A DNA stretch of 64,000 bases from Haematobia irritans (taxonomy: Eukaryota > Arthropoda > Insecta > Diptera > Muscidae). Below, in pieces: positions 11,997 through 22,891 of this stretch. The stretch is taken from positions 265,602,070 through 265,666,069 of the forward strand of contig NC_134397.1 in the NCBI RefSeq assembly GCF_050003625.1. The letters are read 5' to 3'. The position numbers and the translations under genes were made by a program. Position 1 is the first letter of the stretch. Every line of letters begins with the position of its first letter. The notes beneath the pieces were generated by a model that did no database searches, was not told where the DNA came from, and saw only the letters and a program-made list of their open reading frames with translations.

Positions 11997-12040
11997 ACGA
12001 GGGTAGTTCGGAAACTTCTTAGCCTAGCACAAAAAGCGCG
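11997..12040. repeat. Foreign 44-base piece resembling a mariner end
   Basis: Sequence TACGAGGGTAGTTCGGAAACTTCTTAGCC... with GC-rich AAAAAGCGCGG interrupts an otherwise regular 29-bp satellite after CTATA. CGAGGG-GTTCGGAAA resembles mariner-type inverted repeat termini as I remember them; with one end only and no transposase the call is tentative. Confidence 0.35.
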
Positions 12041-13004
12041 GTTTCTATAGCAATAAAATTTTGCAAAAATGTTCTATAGCAATAAAATTTTACAAACATT
12101 TTCTATACAAATAAAATTTTGCAAAAATTTTCTATAGAGATAAAATTTTGCAAAAATTTTCTATAGCAATAAAGTTTTGCAAAAATGTTCTATAGCAATA
12201 AAATTTTACAAATATTTTCTATAGAGATAAAATTTTGCAATAATTTTCTATAGAGATAAAATTGTGCAAGAATTTTCTATAGAGATAAAATTATGCAAAC
12301 ATTTTCAATAGAGATAAAATTTTGCAAAATTAAAAAAATCTATACAAATAAAATGTTGCAAAAAAATTGACAAAAACTTTCTAGAGATAGAATTTTGCAA
12401 TATCTTCTATAGAGATAAAATTTTGCAAAAATTTTCTATAAAGGTAAAATGTTATCATCAAATCAAATTTAACAAAAATTTTCTATAAAGATAACATTTT
12501 GCAAAAATGTTATATAGCAATAAAATTTTACAAACATTTTCTGTAGAAATAAAATTTTGCAATAATTTTCTATAGAGATAAAATTGTGCAAGAATTTTCA
12601 ATACAGATAAAATTTTGCAAGAATTAAAAAAAAAATATCTATACAAATAAAATTTTGCAAACAAAATCTATAGAGATAAAATTTGTCAAAAATTTTCTAT
12701 AGAGATAGAATTTTGCAAAATTTTTCTATAGAGATAAAATTGTGCAAGAATTTTCTATAAAGATAAAATTTCGCAAAAATTTTCTATAGAGATAAAATTT
12801 TGCAAAAATTTTCTATAGAGATAACATTTTGCAAACATTTTCTATACACCTAAAATTTTGCAAAAATTTTCTTAAGCAATAAAATTTTGAAAAATTTTCT
12901 GTAACAATAAAATTTTGACAAATATTTTTTTGTTTGATAGAATTTCGATTAAATTTTCTCCAAATTTTTGGTAGATTATTTTTGGCTCGAGTGACAACCA
13001 TGCT

Positions 13005-13347
13005 TCCATGTCGAGCATTTTCTAAAAAAGTTTAACAGGTTTTATAAAATGTGGCCGAGCGTTACAGTACTGCAACATCATCTTGTCGTGTCATTTTCAA
13101 ATATTGTGGCCGTTTATCAGGCAAAAGACATCAATTGAGTTCGATATAAAACTCCTGTAATTCTGCCACTGGTTACACCAAATACACAGCATACGCTTCT
13201 TTCCATGGATATTCGCCTTTGCCAGTTTTCGCTTGGGATTGTCGTAGGGGATGCACTTTTCAGTGCCAGTACCGATGTTGCCTTTGGAGTAGATGATCGC
13301 AAGCTTCCCACAAATAATTTTTTATGAGAATGGAACTTGACGGGCAT
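13005..13347 (-). pseudogene. Degenerate mariner transposase fragment
   Basis: Read on the minus strand across several frameshifts this gives the order typical of mariner transposases (cut-and-paste DDD enzymes). First a stretch ACDHLLQRQ, then TEKCIPYDNPKRK (family form GDEKW..YDNPKRRK), then NIHGKKRMLCIWCNQ (family form NIHGKKVMLCIWWDQ), then CNARPHFIKPVK (family form HDNARPH.A). Both catalytic aspartates in the visible region are lost: the D of the first motif reads T and the D of HDN reads C. The third catalytic region and both TIRs are absent, the 3' side being cut off by the satellite block. It is non-functional. The 76-residue open frame here follows only part of the true reading path. 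Confidence 0.8.
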
Positions 13348-13384
13348 CGATAAATCTTCTCAGGGAGAGGTGCTGCGCATTATT

Positions 13385-13455
13385 GCCAAAGACACCCTAT
13401 GTCTATCTCATTTTCTTCTGGCTGTGTCAAACATATGCACTAACTTATAATACCC
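13385..13455 (+). repeat. Family C right-end fragment
   Basis: ATTGCCAAAGACACC...TGTCTATCTCATTTTCTTCTGG...AACATATGCACTAACTTATAATACCCT matches the right terminal part of element C at 24590-24660. It stops in the first arm of the terminal palindrome. Confidence 0.7.
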
Positions 13456-14159
13456 TATAGATTGAGGTTATGACATGAATAGAGTTTCATTGTTATTTGT
13501 TGCGTATATCTAGATCGTAGCCACTGCCGCATTAAAAATGTGCACACTTAATAATTGTAGAACAATGTAAAATCTGTTGAATTTTGGACCATTTTTTAGT
13601 CATGTCATTTTGAATCATGCGGTTCTCATATAGCTTAATTTTTTTTAACATTATCACACCATCCTCATATTTACCTCTGACGTTTAATCATACAAATATT
13701 TTGATGTCTTACTTAAATGATGATTATTATTTTGATTGGTACATGTATCGAGCCAAAATCTTTAGCTAAGAGGGATTATGTTTAGCTTTCGGCATGAGTT
13801 TACTTAAATTAACTTAAACTAATTTTATAACATACTTTGCTATTAAGCGGTCAACTAAGTTTTCAGAAGTAACTCTTCGCTATGGTAACTGGAAAATGTC
13901 TTGGTTAGTAACTATACCAAAAAAGCTAAACATATTCTTTGGCCTCTGAAATAAACCGATCAATGGTTAACAAATGAGTTTATACCAATCACTAAACCAT
14001 TTATTACATTCAACAGTTGTAAGGTAAAAATCAACCAAATGTATGGCAAAGGTTATTACGATCATCGTGTTGTTTTAGGAAGGTAATACCATCATTATAC
14101 CAGTAACATGATTTCAAACAAAATCTTTGGTCCAAAAAAATTCTCCATCAAAATGCATT
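13456..14159. other. Unique DNA, no gene seen
   Basis: Mixed AT-rich sequence without long open frames or recognisable repeats. Nothing supports a coding exon. Confidence 0.45.
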
Positions 14160-14399
14160 CACAGAAAAAAAAATTTCACGAAAATTCTCCAACTAAAATT
14201 TTAATTGAGTTTTAAAAAATATTTAATTAAAAATTTAATTGTTTCAACAATTTTTTTATTTAAAACAAAAATTAATAGTATGAATTAATTTTTTAATTGA
14301 ATCAATTAATTTTTTGAGATTAAAGACATTTTAATTTACCAAATAATTGGATCAATTAATTTCGTGATTGAATCAAAAAAAAATTTTTTTTTTTGAGTG
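14160..14399. mobile_element. Short AT-rich TTAATTGA MITE
   Basis: Starts CACAGAAAAAAAAATTTC and ends TTTTTTTTTTGAGTG, inverted A/T-rich ends similar to the intact copy at 27238-27808. The interior repeats TTAATTGA/TCAATTAA words. It is the uninterrupted version of the sequence split by the A element at 17176-18936. Confidence 0.6.
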
Positions 14400-14838
14400 T
14401 TAATCAATTCAGCATTATATTCAACTGCTTACTTTAGGTGCAGGTTACATTATCTTCCAATCTCAAGTTTATGTACGAGTATACTAAGTACTTAACCTCA
14501 CATTGTAGGGAGAACTTTGTAAAGATATTTGCGTACTTAAGCAATAAACTAAATTGTTGTTTGATGGATTACTTCCTATACAAGAAATAAATGTAATAGA
14601 AGCGTAAGTTAAAGGAGGAAACTAGATATACACATGATGCCTTTAGCAATAATCTTCAGTGTCGGCCCCTGAGTCCATCTAGCCATCTGGCTAGAATACC
14701 CACATTTTAACTTTATATTGATATTTTACCTGGAGGGCAAAAAATAGGTTGCCTTGGTGTTATCCTCATTGTATTTTCGCCCAAATGGTAGTATTATTCC
14801 AAAGTTGTTAATTCATAATATTTGGAGGGATCATAGCA

Positions 14839-15115
14839 AAAAAAAAAAATATCAACAAAATATTTCCAATTAAAAAGTTGATTGAAGTTGAAAATTTTTC
14901 CATTAAAAAATTAATTGATACTGTTAATCTTTTAATTAAACTAGAAACATTAAGTTAATGATAGAAATTTTTTAAATTTTGAATTAAAAAAATATTTGAT
15001 ACAATTAACTTATTGAAATATAGTATAGCGATTACAAATACTTTCGTTTTTAATTAAAAAATTAATTGAATTTTGCAATCAACATCAATTAAAAAATTAA
15101 CTGAAATTTGCACTT
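14839..15115. repeat. AT-rich TTAATTGA MITE fragment
   Basis: Carries AATTAAAAAGTTGATTGAAG, TTAATTGATACTGTTAATC and TTAATTGAATTTTGCAATCAACATC, matching the inverse of the 27238-27808 element. Boundaries are uncertain. Confidence 0.55.
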
Positions 15116-15154
15116 TCTGTTCCAATCGATATCGCCATAAGTGTACCAAATACT

Positions 15155-15207
15155 ATTGCACACTTTCCACAGAATCATATTAACCGATTCTGTGGAAAGT
15201 GTGCAAT
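15155..15207. repeat. Perfect 22-bp hairpin
   Basis: Left arm ATTGCACACTTTCCACAGAA-TC (15155-15176), 9-base spacer, and the exact inverse at 15186-15207. No mismatch in 22 pairs. Not part of any repeat family I recognise. Confidence 0.9.
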
Positions 15208-15468
15208 GTTAAGCACTATACTTCTGCAAATATTGCCCGATTTGGACAAATATTGTCTCTTAAGTAAGAAACATTGTAAAAGTATCTCCAATTTACCTAT
15301 AGCTCTAATTCATATTTATCTCCCGATAAATCATATATGTGATTTTGGAAAATTGCATAAAAATGGCTAGGACCTTAGTCGGTTTAAATTTTTAGTTAAA
15401 AGATTTGGTAGAAATATAAAAATTTTGGCCAAATCGGATCTCATTTGAATGTATGTATATTATATGTA
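15208..15468 (-). repeat. Diverged family C left-part relic
   Basis: GCCCGATTTGGACAAATATTG, CTCTAATTCATATTTATCTCCCGATAAATCATA and GAATGTATGTATATT align with the left unique portion of C at 52030-52250 and the relic at 49690-50098. No ends survive. Confidence 0.5.
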
Positions 15469-15720
15469 CATGGGCGAAAAAGACTGTTTTTCATATGTTT
15501 GGGTGTAAAAATTATATGTTTGGAACTCTAATTTTTTAACACAATATTTTTAAGTGCAAGCATATAATGTTCATAAAGTAGAAAAACATGTTTGGGACAT
15601 ATATGTTAATATGTTAGAACTTATTATGTTTGTGACATAAAATGTTTGTAAATATAATATGCTTAGATGCAAACATATATTAATTTGGAAATAGCCTATA
15701 AACATATATGTGTTTAGAAA
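15469..15720 (+). repeat. Partial ATATGTTTGG-family TIR element
   Basis: TACATGGGCGAAAAAGACTG opens a truncated copy of the element at 10325-11275 (CATATAATGTTCATAAA, TGTTAATATGTTAGAAC). It loses similarity after ATATATGTGTTTAG. Confidence 0.65.
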
Positions 15721-15748
15721 GAGAGACCTAGAGATTATGCTGCAAGTA

Positions 15749-16856
15749 AACGCAGAGAAGAAACATGATTGTCACAATCATATTCGAAGAGCAACATAAT
15801 ATGATAGGAGCTATTTTTGCGGCTATGATGTAACATTTTCACCTGCAACCATGTTGGCTCAGTGACCATGGTTCTGAGAAAAATAAAATTGTCCTCATCT
15901 AAAATGTTATTATATTGTAAAAATGAATTTTGTTAACTATAAAAGACAATGGTCACGATCTAAAATGTTATGGTATTCGTCAAAAATGTTTTTCTTCCAG
16001 TTAAAAGAACATGGTCACAACTTAAAATGTTTTGATCTTTATGAAAAAAACTTTTTTCGTCGTCGAAAAAAGGACGCCACTTGAAAAAAGAAAACACAAA
16101 ATTAACTTTATTTGTTTTTATTTATTTATAAACCAAGTCATTGTTTATTTGTATTTATAATGTCGTGCAAACATCACATATTTGTACACACTCTATTTTG
16201 GTTCAATTTCAACAATAAGTAATCATTCCATATTTACTTCGTGCCCACCAAATGTACCAACGCAGACATCATGTAACTGCAAATAAAAATAAATTATACC
16301 ATATATCAAAATGCAGAAGATTTTTTCAATTACACTTTCCGTTTTTGTATTCACATAAAACCACGTGCCACTTCTGAATAAATAAATTAACACAAAACAT
16401 AGCAATTCCGTATTCTCCGTCCATTCCAAGAAACAATCAAGACACGACTGATGCGCAAAATTAAAATCGTGTGTACCTGTTCAATGTTTTTATAAAATTC
16501 TTTTCACTGCAAAAAAAATTAAAATTTAAATGGTTACGAAAACAATGTACATGGTCTTTATGGCCATGTGATGGTTCCAGACATGTCTATACGTAACCTA
16601 TAAAAATACAAAAAAGTCAAAAAGTTGAATGGACAGGTACATGGTTTTCCCGACTATGTAATGGTCTCAAATTCTGTCATTTAAATAATAGAACATGTTT
16701 GCGGCATCTGAACCATTTAAATGCTTATTGCCAACATATATTTTTCTCCGCTCGAAAATTTTTACAAAGACAAAATACATAGTTTTCGCGACAATTACAT
16801 ACTCTAGATAAGCATTAAATGGATGCGGCAACCATGTCCAAACATTTTTTTCTATT
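15749..16856. mobile_element. Probable 1.1-kb TIR element
   Basis: The left end ACGCAGAGAAGAAACATG resembles the start of the MITE at 3037; the right end reads inward CACAATAGAAAAAAATG with TA after it. The interior is full of AACATG/AAAATGTTATGGT words like that MITE. No transposase frame. The end pairing is weak, so limits are provisional. Confidence 0.4.
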
Positions 16857-16968
16857 GTGTAATTCTATTGTGGATGGCAGTCGTTAGTAGAACTTTGTAC
16901 GTAATCCATGGTGAATGGTACATAATATTCGGCCTGGCCGAACTTGCGGCCGAATTTACTTATTTTTT
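16857..16968 (-). repeat. Family A left-end fragment
   Basis: Holds the unit ATTGTGGATGGCAGT...GTAATCCATGGTGAATGGTACATAATATTCGGCCTGGCCGAACTTGCGGCC of the A left end, including its hairpin (about 16929-16943). The rest of the element is absent. Confidence 0.75.
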
Positions 16969-17175
16969 ATGTTCTTTTGTACATAAGACTGTTTTAATAA
17001 TTTTTTTACAAATAAGTAAAGTTGCAAAAAAATGGTAGGAGCCAAAATGGATATACTCGTATAGGAGACTTTCCAAAAATTAGAAAAGAAAACTAAAATC
17101 AAATTTTAAAGTTTCACTGAAATCCCCACACAGCAAATTTCAATCCTACCAATTAAAATCTTAATTGAGATTTAA

Positions 17176-18936
17176 ACAAGTATATACGGCCGTAAGTTCG
17201 GCCAGGCCGAAGCTTATGTACCCTCCATCATGGATTGCGTAGAAACTTCTTCTAAATACTGCCATCCACAATCGAATTACTTAAGTTGCGGTAACGCTTG
17301 CCGATGGCAAGGTATCTTAAAACCTCCTAACAACATCTTCTAAATTTTATGTAAGTCCGTACGTGGTATATATTAAATCAAAAAAGATCGATCCAATACG
17401 TATATAATTCAGTTTGACAAAGTAGACATAAAATGTTGACAAAATTTTCTACAGAAATAAAATTTTCACAAAATTTTCTATAGAAATAAAATTTTGAAAA
17501 TAATGAAAATTTTATTATGAACCGAATAAAATTTTAACAAAATTTTCTCTAGAAATAAAATTTTGACAAAATTTTCTATAGAAATAAAATTTTGACAAAA
17601 TTTTCTATAGAAATAAAATTTTGGTACATTATTTTTGGCTCTAGTGGAAGCCATGATTATGAACCGATATGAACCAATTTTTGTGTGATTGGACCAATTT
17701 TGGTATGGTTGTTAGCGACCATATACTAACACCACGTTCCTAATTTGAACCGGATCGGATGAATTTTGCTCCTCCAAGAGGCTCCGGAGGTCAAATCTGG
17801 AGAACGTTTTTTATGGGGGCTATATATAATTATGGACCGATATGGACCAATTCTGGCACGGTTGTTAAAGATCATATACTAACACCATGTTCCAAATTAC
17901 AACCGGCTTGGATGAAATTTGCTTCTCTTGGGAACTTCGCAAGCCAAATCTGGGGATCGGTTTATATGGGGACTATATATAATTATGAACCGATGTGGAC
18001 CAATTTTTGCATGGTTGTTAGAGACCATATACCAATATCATGTACCAAATTTCAGCCGGATCGGATTATATGGGGGTTATATATAATTATGGACCGATGT
18101 GGACCAATTTCTACATGGTTGTTAGAGACCATATACTTTATTTTTATTTATTTATTCATTATTAAGTTACAATTGAAATTGATAACTTAAATGGCTTAAT
18201 GGCTATGACAACTAAGGTCTTAAGCTCAGACCATATACTAACACCATGTACCAAATTTCAGCCGGATCGGATGAAATATGCTTCTCTTAGAGGCTCCACA
18301 AACCAAATCTGGGGATCGGTTCATATGGGGGCTATATATAATTAAGGACCGGTATGGATATAATTAAGGACCGGTATGGACCAATTTTTGCATGGTTGTT
18401 AGAGACCATATACCAACATCATGTACCAAATTTCAGCCGGATCGGATGAAATTTTCTTCTCTTTGAGGCTCCGCAAGCCAAATCTGGGGATCGGTTTATA
18501 TGGGGCCTATATATAATAATGGACCGATGTGGACCAATTTTTGCATGGTTGTTAGAGACCATATACCAACACCATGTACCAAATTTCAGCCGGATCGGAT
18601 GAAATATGCTTCTGTTAGAGGCTCCACAAGCCAAATCTGAGGGTCCCTTTATATGGAGGCTATACGTAAAAGTGGACCGATATGGCCCATTTTCAATACC
18701 ATCCGACCTACATCGATAACAACTACTTGTGCCAAGTTTCAAGTCGACAGCTTGTTTCGTTCGGAAGTTAGCGTGATTTCAACAGACGGACGGACGGACG
18801 GACATGCTTAGATCGACTCAGAATTTCACCACGACCCAGAATATATATACTTTATGGGGTCTTAGAGCAATATTTCGATGTGTTACAAACGGAATGACAA
18901 AGTTAATATACCCCCATCCTATGATGGAGGGTATAA
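17176..18936 (+). mobile_element. Full-length family A Helentron-like element
   Basis: Starts ACAAGTATATACGGCCG, with hairpin TTCGGCCAGGCCGAA at about 17198-17212, left motif TACCCTCCATCAT, 29-bp block (about 17430-17630), 153-bp array (about 17650-18700), core with (GACG)n at about 18783-18803, and terminal palindrome TACCCCCATCCTATGATGGAGGGTA ending about 18934. It is inserted in an AT-rich MITE. A 91-bp retroposon (18138-18228) lies within one 153-bp monomer. Confidence 0.87.
18138..18228 (-). mobile_element. About 90-bp AATAAA-tailed small retroposon
   Basis: Flanked by an 11-bp direct duplication GACCATATACT (18127-18137 and 18229-18239) inside a 153-bp monomer whose continuity is restored on removal. 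The minus strand ends AATGAATAAATAAATAAAAATAAA. The insert starts TGAGCTTAAGACCTTAG on that strand. The duplication length and A-rich tail fit target-primed reverse transcription. Confidence 0.75.
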
Positions 18937-19250
18937 AAATATTCAAATAAAACCTTAATTGATTCAACAATTTTTTAACTGAAACAAAAATCAATCACAC
19001 AAATTAACAGTACCAATAAATTTTTTAATTGGATCAGTTAATTTTTTAATTGACTGTCAATTAATTTTTTAATTGATACTATCATTTCTGTGATTGAAGA
19101 CATTTCAATTCAAAAATTAATTGGATCAATTAATTTCGTGATTGAATCAGAATATAATTTTTGTGTGCAGTGACTATTCAAATCTATAGCGTAGAGATAT
19201 GTCATGTTTTTTAGTGTTTAATATAAACTTTATCAATGTCAATTTTGCTT

Positions 19251-19304
19251 TTTTTTCGGCTGAAAGGGAAGATACGTTTGTATCTTCCCTTTCCGCCGAA
19301 AAAA
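19251..19304. repeat. 25-bp hairpin in unique DNA
   Basis: Left arm TTTTTTCGGCTGAAAGGGAA-GATAC (19251-19275), loop GTTT, right arm 19280-19304. A single mismatch (A/C in the GGCTG pairing position) interrupts 25 pairs. It could form a cruciform, an RNA hairpin or be a tiny foldback element. Confidence 0.88.
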
Positions 19305-21143
19305 TATATCAAAACGAAACCTAATTCACATTCTCATAAATTAAATTTGGTGTGACCATTTCAAATTAGTGTCGCAAAACATAAAAGACTGGAAAAAAAT
19401 ACAAAAAAAAAATGTTCAATGAATGTAGATTTCATTGATGGTTCTCATGGGACAAATCGAACAGCATAGGTAGCCAATATGGAGCGGTGTGATTTCTGTC
19501 ACAGATATTCGATACTCTTTAAACTAAGGCAACATTTTTCTTCTTAATGATGATGTCGAAATCGAATCAAATGATCACGGATAGTGATTTATTATAGAGT
19601 CGTAATTCATTCAATAGTGATTTACCATAACGAATGGATGTGTGAATGAATGAGTCAATAGTTGAATGTTTCCCAAATCGATGAGTTCATGAATGAAATG
19701 TGATTTCCTTTCATCTTGCTCTAGTTTTGGATGTTCTGGTTTTCAATTAGAAATCAAAACCATATAACTTTGCTATATGCTCTATTCCCAAAAACACAAT
19801 ATAAAATTTGTAATACTCTTTAAATTTGTCATTTGAAGTTCATCATTTATATATTGGAAAAAGTACAAATTTCTGACTATTGTAAATACCCAAAAATAAA
19901 TAAGCCTGTGATCCTTTCATCAGGATGAAAAACGACAGTAACAGTATATTTATAATCGCATTAAATTGACAAGTACCATATTCATTATTTGAAGTGAATC
20001 CAGGCAAAGCAAAAACCTTTTGCAATATTTCAATTCAAGTACTTATCCAACAAATACTCGAAAACTCTCATCCACCCTATTGACAGACAGACTTTGGTTG
20101 TCATCACACGACCAATGCACCACTTTTTTGACACTTATGGTTTGTTTCACTTTCATACATGCATTGTCTTCGATTGACTTTTGACTGAAATGTCAATGGG
20201 GGAGATCATTTCATAAACAAAAAAAATGAATTGACACAATGCGAAAAAAAACAAATGACAGCACTTAGTTGTTTTAATGTTTTAATGTAAATCCACAAAA
20301 AAAAACAAAACTCAATAGTAAGGAGATCAATTCATTGTGTGATTGGTATGACACTTCAGTTTGTGGCATGACATCATAATCAATTCGTACAAATTTTGTT
20401 GGTTTTCTCTCAATATTGTCTTCTCGTATCGGCACTCATGGTGATGCACAGACAGACGTTTCCAAAAATTGATCCCAAATGTTTGCGGACTATATTGTCT
20501 ATTTGTTAGCATTTTAATGAGACATTAACAAACACAAAAGGTTACAAGATCTGATGGATCTCTCGTGGTACTTTTTTTAACCACATTACCTGACATATTT
20601 ACATAGATGCAATATAAAATAATGAGGCATCTTACGTGTCCAAATATATTGTCATTAAATCGACTTTGTTGTGTCCTGTGGGATGTTGTCGTGTTTGTTT
20701 TTTATTGGTTTTAAACAAAACTAACTATTGTAACATATTTGTAGAGTTAAATAAATACGACTAGTTTGTTTTGTTAAAATTTAAAACATGTTAGATAAAG
20801 TTGTTCTCCATTTATACACCGCCAAAAAAGATTATTTTTTATATTCTCCTATTTAAAAAAATATGAATTTATCGTTAAATTTTTAATTAAAGTACAAGCA
20901 TATAATGTTTCAACATTAGTATAAAATATTTTGAACGTATAATTATGTTAGGATATTTCATTTTCTTAAACCTTTGAGTACCGATGTCCACTTCAGAGGA
21001 CATTCGAAAAGGACATCAAACTCTAACTCCAACTTTCGATTTATTTGTCGATGTTATTGTAATGTAGATGCTGTAAACTAAACATGTATAAATATTTTCG
21101 TTGTGGAGGCACTGAAAACGCATTTTTGAAAAATTCTTAACAA
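19305..21143. other. Unique DNA, no gene seen
   Basis: About 1.8 kb of moderate AT content with no recognised repeat, except a possible ATATGTTTGG-like trace near 20895-20960. Open frames of 60-61 codons on the minus strand at 19843-20025 and 20327-20512 show no domain or codon pattern I can support. Non-coding intergenic or intronic DNA is the simplest reading. Confidence 0.45.
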
Positions 21144-21199
21144 CCCAGCAAAAAAAAATTGGAAGTTGTTCAACAAACATTTCTTTTAAAGCGCTTCCA
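21144..21199 (+). repeat. End of a CCCAGCAAA-type TIR element
   Basis: CCCAGCAAAAAAAAATTGGAAGTTGTTC...GCGCTTCC matches, as an inverted end, the right terminus at 33190-33238. It stops where the 29-bp block of the next A element starts. Confidence 0.6.
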
Positions 21200-22667
21200 A
21201 AATTTTGACAAAATTTTCTACAGAAATAAAATTTTAACAAAATTTTCTATAGAAATAAAATTTTCACAAAATTTTCTATAGAAATAAACTTTTGACAAAA
21301 TTTTCTATAGAAATAAAATCTTGGTAGGTTATTTTTGGCTCGAGTGGCAACCATGATTATGAACCGAATAAAATTTGAACAAAATTTTCTATAGAAATAA
21401 AATTTTGATAAAATTTTCTATAGAAATAAAATTTTGACAATGATGAAAATTTTATTATGAACCGAATAAAATTTTAACAAAATTTTCTCTAGAAATAAAA
21501 TTTTGACAAAATTTTCTATAGAAATAAAATTTTGACAAAATTTTCTATAGAAATAAAATTTTGACAAAATTTTCTATAGAAATAAAATTTTGGTAGATTA
21601 TTTTTGGCTCTAGTGGCAACCATGATTATGAACCGATATGGACCAATTTTTGTGTGATTGGACCAATTTTGGTATGGTTGTTAGCGACCATATACTAACA
21701 CCACGTGCCTAATTTGAACCGGATCGAATGAATTTTGCTCTACCAAGAGGCTCCGGAGGTCAAATCTGGAGAATGTTTTTTATGGGGGCTATATATATTT
21801 ATGGACCGATATGCACCAATTTTTGCACGGTTGCTAGAGACCATATACCAATACCATGTACCTAATTTCAGCCGGATCGGATGAAATTTGCTTCTCTTAG
21901 AGGCTCCGCAACCCAAATGTGGGGATCGGTTTATATGTGCGCTATATATAATTATGGACCGATGTGGACCAATTTTTGCTCGGTTGCTAGAGACCATACA
22001 CCAATACCATGTACCAAATTTCAGCCGGATCGGATGCAATTTGCTTCTCTTTGAGGCTTCGCAAGTCAAATGTGGAGATCGGTTTATATAGGGGCTATAT
22101 ATAATTATGGACCGATGTGGACCACTTTTTGCATGATTGTTAGAGACCATATACCAACACCATGTACCAAATTTCAGCCGGATCGGATGACATATGCTTC
22201 TCTTAGAGGCTCCACAAGCCAAATCTGGGGATCGGTTTATATGGGGGCTATATATAATTATGGACCGATGTGGACCAATTTTTGCATGATTGTTAGAGAC
22301 CATATACCAACATCATGTACCAAATTTCAGCCGGATCGGATGAAATATGCTTCTGTTAGAGGCTCCACAAGCCAAATCTGAGGGTCCCTTTATATGGGGG
22401 CTATACGTAAAAGTGGACCGATATGGCCCATTTTCAATACCATCCGACCTACATCGATAACAACCACTTGTGCCAAGTTTCAAGTCGATAGCTTCTTTCG
22501 TTCGGAAGTTAGCGTGATTTCAACAGACGGACGGACATGCTTAGATCGACTCAGAATTTCACCACGACCCAGAATATATATACTTTATGGGGTCTTAGAG
22601 CAATATTTCGATGTGTTACAAACGGAATGACAAAGTTAATATACCCCCATCCTATGATGGAGGGTAT
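21200..22667 (+). mobile_element. Family A element, left end missing
   Basis: Starts within the 29-bp satellite (21200-21600, including an internal GGTAGGTTATTTTTGGCTCGAGTGGCAACC module at about 21325), then about five 153-bp monomers (exact spacing 153 between GATCGG at 21924, 22077 and 22230), the core with (GACG)n at about 22525-22536 and the right palindrome at 22642-22666. Its end GGGTATA runs directly into the C-type start ACAAGTAAGG. A 187-residue minus-strand frame here is repeat read-through. Confidence 0.82.
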
Positions 22668-22890
22668 AACAAGTAAGGAAAGTCTAAAGTCGGGCAGGGC
22701 CGACTATATTATACCCAATTTGTAAGTCCACATTTTCGATACCATATCAAATCCATCCATGTGTTGGATGCTATATGAATCCATACACATATATTCTGTA
22801 TATCTGAGCAGATCTGTACAGAGTTCTGTAATACTTATAGATTTTACATTTAATTCGGCTAATGCCCTGGGTGGAACACAATGTTAGGAA
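22668..22890 (+). repeat. Family C left-end fragment
   Basis: Starts ACAAGTAAGGAAAGTCTAAAGTCGGGC...GCCGACT, the C left end and hairpin, followed by unique left sequence (CATTTTCGATACCATATC, TGTTGGATGC). It is cut off by the start of a B element. Confidence 0.78.
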
Positions 22891-22891
22891 A

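Larger units (their letters stand above)
9564..13003 (+). repeat. Stand-alone 29-bp satellite block (GCAAAAA/AGAGAT variant)
   Basis: Begins with GTTACCACAGTTGGTAGAATTCTACC and ends with GGTAGATTATTTTTGGCTCGAGTGACAACC, imperfect inverted end modules. Between them are dozens of 29-bp monomers; here the usual form is CTATAGAGATAAAATTTTGCAAAAATTTT instead of the GACAAAA/AGAAAT form used in most other blocks. It is interrupted by a TA-flanked element (10325-11275) and a 44-base foreign piece (about 11997-12040). The end abuts a mariner relic. Confidence 0.85.
17129..19167. mobile_element. AT-rich TTAATTGA MITE split by element A
   Basis: Host MITE halves at 17129-17175 (CACAGCAAATTTC...CTTAATTGAGATTTAA) and 18937-19167 (AAATATTCAAATAAAACC...TTTTTGTGTG). 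Joined, they follow the uninterrupted copy at 14160-14399. Everything between is the A element. Confidence 0.65.

Noticed and set aside
21740..22303. 187-residue minus-strand frame, with overlapping plus-strand frames at 21888-22381
   Set aside because: Both strands are open because the family A repeat has a period divisible by three. Repeat read-through, not protein.
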